A stretch of DNA of 5,059 nucleotides from positions 18,970 through 24,028 of the forward strand of contig PLMI01000021.1 in NCBI GenBank assembly GCA_003142435.1, in the 5' to 3' direction. The notes under the pieces were generated by a model that worked only from the letters and a program-made list of their open reading frames with translations, had not been told where the DNA came from and searched no databases. The position numbers and the translations under genes were made by a program. Of the stretch, positions 1 through 5,059 are shown in pieces. The stretch's first letter is position 1. Every line of letters starts with the position of its first letter. The DNA comes from Coxiellaceae bacterium (GTDB lineage Bacteria; Pseudomonadota; Gammaproteobacteria; UBA9339).

Positions 1-150
1 ACTCTTCAAAATGCTCACATACGCAACTGTATGCTGCGCTTTTTCATCATTTTTTGACAAAAAATCATCTCAAAATAGAACGTTTTTGATACCGCCAGCA
101 TATGGGGTGAGTTATTAGATAAAATAAAAGTACCAGCAATTGAATAAAAT
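1..150. other. Downstream flank of mfd; possible end of a repeat or gene remnant
   Basis: I recognise no gene here. On the plus strand a frame is open from the left edge to TAG at 116-118 (about 38 codons, containing AFSSFFDKKSSQN). On the minus strand another frame is open from base 69 to the left edge (about 23 codons, containing DEKAQHTVAYVS). Neither can be assigned. The segment holds several inverted repeats: CATAC (18-22) with GTATG (29-33), a seven-base arm TATGCTG (30-36) with CAGCATA (96-102), and an A/T-only stem ATTTTTT-GAC-AAAAAAT (49-65). Bases 119-150 are plain AT-rich spacer. None of these is a convincing intrinsic terminator for mfd. The arrangement would suit the edge of a dispersed repeat or a decayed gene, but the window cuts it off. 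Confidence 0.3.
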
Positions 151-3100
151 CTAGGAAATCTCCAAAATTAATTCTTTTACAAATTCAATTTTTTTGTTTG
201 CCTCGTTGTTAAATCCTTTAAACTCCAATTTATTTGACCCTTTTATTTTGTAAAGACCAGGATGTTTTTGTACTAGTTTTATGATTTTATTTGGGTCTAT
301 ATGAGGATTTTTGACAAATTCTATTGTTCCGGTAGTTTTGCTGGCATTTATTTTACGGACGCCAATTTTTTCTGCGAGAAGTTTTAATTCTGTAACTTTA
401 AATAAATTTTTTACAGCTTCTGGTAACAACCCAAAGCGATCAATTAATTCTTCCTGCAATTCAGATAAAGTTTCTTTACTTTTTGCATTCGCCATTCTCT
501 TGTAAAAAGTTAACCTCGCGTTGACATCATTTAAATACTTATCGGGAATTAGCGCAGGAATCTGTAAATCAATTTCCGTAATGTTAAATGACTGCACATC
601 TAAGTCAGGTGCAATTCCATTTTTCAAGGCTTTTATAGCTTTGTCTAAATATTCCATGTATAAACTAAATCCTATGCTTTCAATTTGTCCGCTTTGTTCT
701 TCGCCTAAGAACTCACCAGCTCCGCGGATTTCCAAATCATAAGTAGCAAGGCTAAATCCTGCACCTAAATGCTCCATTGATGTTATAGCTTCTAAACGCT
801 TTTTCGCATCTACAGTTAGTGATTTTTTAGATTTTATTAAAAGATAAGAATAAGCTTGGTGATGTGATCTGCCAACCCGGCCGCGCAATTGATGCAGCTG
901 CGCAAGTCCAAAACGATCAGCATTGTCTATGATTATAGTATTCGCAGTAGGAATATCAATTCCAGATTCTATAATGGTTGTGCAAACCAGAACGTTATAG
1001 CGAAGATGATAAAAATCGCTCATTATGCGCTCAAGTTGATGTTCGCGCATTTGTCCGTGGGCTATTGCGACCTTCAATGTTGGTATTAATTTCTGCAGCT
1101 CATTAGCAACCTTTTCAATCGTGGTGACAAAATTGTGTAAAAAATACACTTGGCCGCCGCGCAAAACTTCCCGCAGTATTGCTTCACGAATTAGATTTTC
1201 ATCTCGCTCATGCACAAATGTTTTTATTGATAATCGGCGCAGGGGAGGCGTAGAAATAATTGAAAAATCACGAATACCCGAAAAAGCCATGTTTAATGTT
1301 CTTGGAATAGGTGTAGCTGTCAAAGTTAAAACATCAACATTAGGGCGCAGTTGTTTAAGTTTTTCTTTTTGTTTGACACCAAAACGATGCTCCTCATCAA
1401 TTATTATAAGGCCTAAATCTTTAAACCTAACGCTTGGCTGTAACAGTTTATGAGTGCCGATGATAATATCGATTTTCCCATTTTCTAATTTGTCTAAAAT
1501 ATTTTTTTGGTCTTTGCTGCTTCTAAAACGTGATATCAAATCTATTGTTATGGGAAAATCAGCAAAACGATCCTTAAAGTTGTCGTAATGTTGTTGTGCC
1601 AAAATAGTAGTCGGCGTGAGAATTACCACTTGTTTGCCTTCATGAGCTGCTAGAAAAGCTGCTCTCATGGCAACTTCAGTTTTGCCAAAACCAACATCAC
1701 CGCAAATCAGTCTATCCATGTGTTTCGTAGACGTCATGTCGATGATGACATCATCGATAGCTCGTTTTTGATCAGGGGTTTCCTCAAAGGGGAAACTATT
1801 GGCAAATTTTTGGTACTCACTATCTGGATTAGAAAACTTATATCCATAGCTTGCAAGTCGTTTTGCATAAAGATCTAAGAGTTCTGCTGCTATGTCTTTG
1901 ATTTTTTCTGCTGCTTTGCGTTTTGCTTTTTCCCATTGGGAAGAACCAAGATTGTTATAAGATATGCTATCAGCATCGCCTCCTGTATAACGGCTTATTA
2001 AATGAAGTGATGAAACGGGAACGTAAAGTTTAGCGTTATTAGCATATTCAAGTGTTAAAAACTCAGTTTCAACTCCGTCTGTTTTTAAGTTTTGCAGCCC
2101 AATATAACGGCCAATCCCATGTTCAATGTGAACTACCGGATCACCAATGGAGAGTTCAGTTAAGCTATTAATAAAAAAATCGGGATCTTGTTTCGTGGTT
2201 TTACGTAAACGTTTTTGCAAAACAAGTTGTTGGCCAAAGAGTTCCGCTTCCGTTATAAGAGTAATTCCCTTGTGATTGTTCTCGCTTGGAATTATGAATC
2301 CTGATTCAAGCTCACCTACTGCAATTCCTAAATTTTTACCGCTTTTAACAAAATCTGACCAGGAATTAAAAAAAGCAGGATAGAGTTCCTTCGCTTTTAA
2401 AAGGTCAAGCAATGTCTCTTTTCTGCCGACGGAATCTGCGCAAATCAACACATTTTCACCTTCAATTGATTGTTTAATGAAAGCCTCTAATTTTCCTAAG
2501 GGATCATCAGATCTTTGTTCAATTGCAATTTCCGGTATCTTTTGCGTATTGAAAAAAACGTCGTTGTTTTTAAATGCCGAGGTTTGCGGTCCGTTTTCTT
2601 CATCTATTTGGATTTGCGGATAGGCATTTAAATTGCTGTAAGTTTCATCAACAGTTAGAAAAATGTCTTTAGGAGAAAGAAGCGGCCGCATTTGATCATG
2701 CCTTAGTTCCTCATAGCGTACTTTTATTTCTGCTATAAAGATATCCATGCTTTTGTGAATATCACCTAGAGTTACAATCAAACTGTCTTCCGGGAGGTAA
2801 TCAAATAATGTGCCTGTGGTGGTAAAAAACAATGGCAAATAATATTCTATTCCTGATGCGCTTTCTTTATTTATAACACTTTGGTAAATAGGCGAATCAT
2901 GTGAAACCTCGGAGAATATTTCTCTCCAGTTTTTACGAAATAAAGCAATTGCTTCATCTGTTAATGGAAATTCTTTTGCTGGCAACAAGTTTATTTTGCT
3001 TATCACACTGGTAGTGCGTTGCGTATCCGGATCAAATTCCCTAATGCTGTCAACTTCATTATCGAAAAAATCAATGCGAAAAGGCTGTTTCGAGCCCATT

Positions 3101-3657
3101 GGGAATAAGTCTAAAATTGATCCTCTGACTGCAAATTCGCCATGTTCCATGACTTTGCTTACGTTGCGATAACCGTATTTTTCAAGGTTGAGGCGCAATT
3201 TGCTGGTATCTAATTTATCGCCTTTGCTGACAATAAGGCTATTGGCTTCAATATATTCTCGCGGCGAAATTCTTGACATTAATGTAGTTATTGACGTTAT
3301 GACAATGCCTTGATTGATTTTGGGTAGTTGGTATAAAGTTGCTATTCTTTGCGAAACTATGTCCTGGTGTGGTGAAAAATGGTCATAAGGAAGCATTTCC
3401 CAATCTGGAAAATTAAGTACATTTTTATTCGGTGTTTCTTTCTCTTCCTGCGAGAGAAAAAAATCTAATTCCTGCTCTAAAATGGCATTAGTTTTTATGT
3501 CCTTTGTAATGATGATTATCGGCTTTTTATGTTGTTTTATAAGGTCAGCCAGGAATAAAGCTCTGCTGCTGCCGCAAAGGTTATGCCATCGGCTGCGTTC
3601 TGCTGCTTTACCTGGTATTTTATGGTAAAATGTCGTTGTATAACATGGAGTATTCAT
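151..3657 (-). CDS. mfd: Transcription-repair coupling factor Mfd, full length
   Basis: Mfd is a cytoplasmic DNA translocase. It binds RNA polymerase stalled at a template-strand lesion, pushes it off using ATP, and recruits UvrA to start nucleotide excision repair. The 1168 residues match the known domain order. The N-terminal UvrB-like module (about 1-340) includes FPDWEMLPYDHFSPHQD (83-99) and the UvrA-contact region with MEHGEFAVRGS and LDLFPMGS (170-189). A variable linker domain spans about 350-490. The RNA-polymerase-interacting domain (about 500-560) carries VVHIEHGIGRY and LYVPVSSLHLISRY. The helicase/translocase has Walker A GDVGFGKT (653-660), DEEH (754-757), TATPIPRT (780-787) and QLRGRVGR (923-930). 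The TRG region (about 954-984) is followed by the C-terminal D7 domain, which holds ELIDRFGLLPE (1070-1080). E. coli Mfd is 1148 residues; the extra length includes a small insertion near 70-78. All motifs are intact. An in-frame TAA lies eight codons upstream and no start codon lies between, so the ATG at 3657 is the earliest possible start; it also matches the family N-terminus. No Shine-Dalgarno precedes it. Confidence 0.98.
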   Translation of the reverse strand: MNTPCYTTTFYHKIPGKAAERSRWHNLCGSSRALFLADLIKQHKKPIIIITKDIKTNAILEQELDFFLSQEEKETPNKNVLNFPDWEMLPYDHFSPHQDIVSQRIATLYQLPKINQGIVITSITTLMSRISPREYIEANSLIVSKGDKLDTSKLRLNLEKYGYRNVSKVMEHGEFAVRGSILDLFPMGSKQPFRIDFFDNEVDSIREFDPDTQRTTSVISKINLLPAKEFPLTDEAIALFRKNWREIFSEVSHDSPIYQSVINKESASGIEYYLPLFFTTTGTLFDYLPEDSLIVTLGDIHKSMDIFIAEIKVRYEELRHDQMRPLLSPKDIFLTVDETYSNLNAYPQIQIDEENGPQTSAFKNNDVFFNTQKIPEIAIEQRSDDPLGKLEAFIKQSIEGENVLICADSVGRKETLLDLLKAKELYPAFFNSWSDFVKSGKNLGIAVGELESGFIIPSENNHKGITLITEAELFGQQLVLQKRLRKTTKQDPDFFINSLTELSIGDPVVHIEHGIGRYIGLQNLKTDGVETEFLTLEYANNAKLYVPVSSLHLISRYTGGDADSISYNNLGSSQWEKAKRKAAEKIKDIAAELLDLYAKRLASYGYKFSNPDSEYQKFANSFPFEETPDQKRAIDDVIIDMTSTKHMDRLICGDVGFGKTEVAMRAAFLAAHEGKQVVILTPTTILAQQHYDNFKDRFADFPITIDLISRFRSSKDQKNILDKLENGKIDIIIGTHKLLQPSVRFKDLGLIIIDEEHRFGVKQKEKLKQLRPNVDVLTLTATPIPRTLNMAFSGIRDFSIISTPPLRRLSIKTFVHERDENLIREAILREVLRGGQVYFLHNFVTTIEKVANELQKLIPTLKVAIAHGQMREHQLERIMSDFYHLRYNVLVCTTIIESGIDIPTANTIIIDNADRFGLAQLHQLRGRVGRSHHQAYSYLLIKSKKSLTVDAKKRLEAITSMEHLGAGFSLATYDLEIRGAGEFLGEEQSGQIESIGFSLYMEYLDKAIKALKNGIAPDLDVQSFNITEIDLQIPALIPDKYLNDVNARLTFYKRMANAKSKETLSELQEELIDRFGLLPEAVKNLFKVTELKLLAEKIGVRKINASKTTGTIEFVKNPHIDPNKIIKLVQKHPGLYKIKGSNKLEFKGFNNEANKKIEFVKELILEIS
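3626..3631 (+). promoter_or_regulatory. Possible extended -10 for the membrane-protein gene
   Basis: The sequence TGGTAAAAT (3623-3631) fits an extended -10 element: TG, one base, then TAAAAT, which matches TATAAT at five of six positions. No good -35 lies at the usual distance; the nearest, TTTACC at 3607-3612, is only 13 bases away. Transcription would start near 3638 and leave a leader of about 55 bases. TATAAC at 3639-3644 is an alternative -10, also without a convincing -35. Either site would lie inside the first codons of mfd on the other strand, as expected because the gap between the two start codons is only 35 bases. Confidence 0.25.
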
Positions 3658-3669
3658 AACTAAAAAATA

Positions 3670-3699
3670 ATTAACTATTTAGAGGTATATTTATGTCAA
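3670..3699 (-). promoter_or_regulatory. Candidate sigma70 promoter for mfd (-35 TTGACA, -10 GTTAAT)
   Basis: On the minus strand a perfect -35 hexamer TTGACA (3699-3694) is followed, after 18 bases, by GTTAAT (3675-3670), which matches TATAAT at four of six positions. A start at the A complementary to base 3661 would leave a leader of only about four bases (AGTT) before the mfd ATG. The -35 box overlaps the start codon of the divergent membrane-protein gene (3693-3695), and the spacer covers that gene's ribosome-binding site. This is a pattern match only; AT-rich DNA gives many weak -10 matches, so the perfect -35 is the main support. Confidence 0.45.
3681..3685 (+). promoter_or_regulatory. 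Ribosome binding site AGAGG of the membrane-protein gene
   Basis: AGAGG lies seven bases before the ATG at 3693, a good Shine-Dalgarno match at normal spacing. It fixes the start of the 257-residue protein. Neither mfd nor the kinase gene has a comparable site in front of its start codon. Confidence 0.7.
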
Positions 3700-4466
3700 A
3701 ATTTTCAGATACCGCTTTATCTTTTAAGGAAATATATTTAGCTGGCATCAAAACCTACGCGGAAGCCTTTCCAAAGGTATGGATTATAGCATTTATTAAT
3801 GGAATAGTCTCAGCCGTTGGTTTATACGTTAGAGAGCTTTACATGCCTATTATACCGCAAAAAGCTGCTATTACCGCGAGTACAGCTAACATGCCGCCTA
3901 TTTCACCTCACGATACAGCACTTTTTTGGGGATGGAATGTAGTTTTTGCTTTAGTTGCTGTTTTGTTTTTCGCTATTTTGTTACAACAAGTTTTTGAAGT
4001 GATTAAAGGAGAGAAGGCCGGATTATTAGGCTCTGTGAAATTTGTTTTGAGTAAAGCTTCCGTAGTTATAATTGCATCACTCATAACTTTATTCCTTGCG
4101 GGAATTGGATTTTTGCTTTTTCTTCTTCCGGGAATCTATTTATATGTGCTTTTTATTTTCACTGTGCCATATATTTTAATAGAGAACAAAGGAGTTTTTG
4201 CAGCTATTGCTGCAAGCGTTAAACTTGTATGGGGAAAATGGATCAGAACATTTGTTGTAATGCTTCCCATAACAGCCATTTTCGTGTTATTTACCGGAGT
4301 AGCGCTAAAATTAACTCAAGGAAGCTCTATCGGGTTTTCAATTGCAAGCGGCATTATTGCTTTTCTTTTTGTGCCTTTTTTTACAATATATATATTATAT
4401 CAATTTAACGATTTAAGGATTAGAAAAGCAAATAAAATAGCGAGTAAAAGCATAAGCGCTAAATAA
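3693..4466 (+). CDS. Uncharacterised six-segment inner-membrane protein
   Basis: I cannot assign a function. The 257-residue product has about six hydrophobic segments: roughly 28-46, 78-99, 123-145, 147-164, 183-203 and 215-236. A polar loop at 50-76 separates the first two, and the tail from 241 is rich in Lys and Arg, as expected for a cytoplasmic C-terminus. There is no cleavable signal peptide. The N-terminal pattern (SFKEIYLAGIKTY followed by a hydrophobic helix) and the block LLPGIYLYVLFIFTVPYILI at 144-163, then ENKG (164-167), AAIAASVKLVWGKW (170-183), resemble the broad group of bacterial membrane proteins that includes YciC/UPF0259 and the membrane domain attached to some glycerophosphodiester phosphodiesterases. 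In that group a PGI-containing helix precedes a P-ILE-G-AI--S--L--G-W pattern. This is a motif judgement, not an alignment. The start is supported by AGAGG seven bases upstream. The gene diverges from mfd and precedes the heptose kinase gene by 55 bases, so a role in the envelope is possible but unproven. Confidence 0.9.
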   Translation: MSKFSDTALSFKEIYLAGIKTYAEAFPKVWIIAFINGIVSAVGLYVRELYMPIIPQKAAITASTANMPPISPHDTALFWGWNVVFALVAVLFFAILLQQVFEVIKGEKAGLLGSVKFVLSKASVVIIASLITLFLAGIGFLLFLLPGIYLYVLFIFTVPYILIENKGVFAAIAASVKLVWGKWIRTFVVMLPITAIFVLFTGVALKLTQGSSIGFSIASGIIAFLFVPFFTIYILYQFNDLRIRKANKIASKSISAK

Positions 4467-4521
4467 CATTTTAGTAAATATTTATTTCATAAAATTTAAA
4501 TCATAACCATAAGCTAAAAAA
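4467..4521 (+). other. AT-rich intergenic gap before the heptose kinase gene
   Basis: This 55-base gap is almost entirely A and T. I see no GC-rich hairpin followed by a T run, so there is no recognisable intrinsic terminator for the membrane-protein gene. TAAAAT at 4490-4495 could serve as a -10, but the matching -35 position reads CATTTT, a poor match. Readthrough from the upstream gene is therefore the simpler explanation for expression of the kinase gene. Confidence 0.4.
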
Positions 4522-5059
4522 ATGAAAATAGAAATTCCGTCATTTAACAAAATTCACGTTTTAATTGTTGGCGATGTCATGCTTGACACATATTGGCGGG
4601 GAAATACGTCTCGCGTTTCTCCGGAAGCTCCTGTGCCAATTGTGCAAGTTAACCAGCTGGAAGATCGGGCAGGCGGAGCTGCAAACGTTGCCTTAAACGT
4701 TGCCTCTCTTGGCGCAAAAGCAAGTTTAATTGGTTTCGTTGGCAGTGATCCGGCGGCAGAAACTTTAGAGAAAATTTTAGTCGAGCATAAAATAGATTGC
4801 AATTTCTTAAGATCACCAAATATTCCGACAATAAATAAATTACGGGTTATAAGCCACAATCAGCAATTAATTCGTTTGGATTTCGAAGATGGCTTTGCCA
4901 AAGTTGATTCTGCAGATCTTTTAACTATTTATAAAAAAAAGCTTCTAGATGCAGATATCGTGATTTTATCTGATTATGGCAAGGGGACTTTAGCAGAATC
5001 AAGGAAATTGATTAGTTTAGCAAGAAAAGCTCACGTGCCGGTTTTCGTTGACCCCAAGA
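4522..5059 (+). CDS. hldE: D-glycero-beta-D-manno-heptose-7-phosphate kinase (HldE/RfaE-type), 5' part
   Basis: The enzyme phosphorylates D-glycero-beta-D-manno-heptose 7-phosphate at C1 in the cytoplasm, an early step toward ADP-heptose for the LPS inner core. Only the first 179 codons are present; the gene continues past the right edge. The N-terminus follows the gammaproteobacterial protein closely: GDVMLD (17-22), TSRVSPEAPVPIVQV (29-43), the PfkB/ribokinase-family signature GGAANVALNVASLGAKASLI (51-70), NKLR (105-108), NQQLIRLDFE (113-122), SDYGKG (150-155) and VFVDPK (174-179). The catalytic Asp and ATP-binding end of the kinase domain would lie beyond the window. So would the C-terminal adenylyltransferase domain, if present. 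It is therefore not possible to tell bifunctional HldE (about 475 residues) from a kinase-only HldA; the hldE symbol rests on similarity to the E. coli-type N-terminus. A TAA four codons upstream leaves the ATG at 4522 as the first start. The leader before it, TAAGCTAAAAAA, has no clear Shine-Dalgarno. Confidence 0.95.
   Translation, partial: MKIEIPSFNKIHVLIVGDVMLDTYWRGNTSRVSPEAPVPIVQVNQLEDRAGGAANVALNVASLGAKASLIGFVGSDPAAETLEKILVEHKIDCNFLRSPNIPTINKLRVISHNQQLIRLDFEDGFAKVDSADLLTIYKKKLLDADIVILSDYGKGTLAESRKLISLARKAHVPVFVDPK

Noticed and set aside
49..65. Inverted repeat ATTTTTT-GAC-AAAAAAT as an intrinsic terminator for mfd
   Set aside because: The stem is made only of A-T pairs and has no GC-rich part, so it would be too weak for a normal intrinsic terminator. 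It also lies about 85 bases past the stop codon.
15..101. Minus-strand mini-ORF of 28 codons starting with ATG at 101
   Set aside because: There is no Shine-Dalgarno in front of it, the translation is not recognisable, and such a short frame is expected by chance in AT-rich DNA.
311..1453. Four plus-strand open frames of 64-110 codons lying inside mfd (311-505, 521-742, 889-1089, 1121-1453)
   Set aside because: They are antisense to highly conserved Mfd coding sequence, and their translations show no recognisable domain. They are shadows of the real gene.
151..3657. Possible frameshift, inactivation or foreign origin of mfd
   Set aside because: All helicase, RNA-polymerase-binding, UvrA-contact and C-terminal motifs are present in one continuous frame, and the base composition looks like that of its neighbours.
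4554..4859. Two minus-strand open frames (4554-4859 and 4649-4831)
   Set aside because: Both are antisense to the well-conserved heptose kinase start and resemble nothing known. The kinase on the plus strand explains the region.

Overview
The window looks like an ordinary chromosomal segment of an AT-rich gammaproteobacterium (GC content judged by eye at somewhat under 40%). Two proteins support this: a full-length Mfd that aligns from end to end with the enterobacterial protein, and the start of an HldE/RfaE-type heptose kinase that closely follows the gammaproteobacterial sequence. A low-GC gammaproteobacterium such as a member of the Legionellales would fit, but I cannot name the genus. 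The kinase implies a Gram-negative cell that makes an LPS inner core containing heptose.

Layout from left to right. Bases 1-150 hold no gene I can recognise. They contain the downstream flank of mfd, a short frame open to the left edge, and a few inverted repeats, possibly the end of a dispersed repeat. Bases 151-3657 on the minus strand are an intact mfd gene, the transcription-repair coupling factor. A 35-base gap separates mfd from a divergently transcribed gene at 3693-4466 (plus strand), which encodes an uncharacterised 257-residue protein with about six membrane segments. After a 55-base AT-rich gap, the same strand carries the first 179 codons of the heptose-7-phosphate kinase gene (hldE or hldA), which runs off the right edge.

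The membrane-protein gene and the kinase gene point the same way, and I see no terminator between them, so they may be cotranscribed. That would place the unknown membrane protein beside envelope (LPS) biosynthesis, but this is inference from position only. The mfd gene is a separate unit reading the other way. Its best promoter match lies across the ribosome-binding region and start codon of the membrane-protein gene and would give an mRNA with almost no leader, which agrees with the absence of a Shine-Dalgarno sequence before the mfd ATG.

I found no CRISPR array, tRNA, rRNA, insertion sequence, toxin-antitoxin pair or defence system. The observations most worth a second look are the left-edge repeat-like segment, the likely leaderless mfd transcript with its overlapping divergent control region, and the uncharacterised membrane protein.
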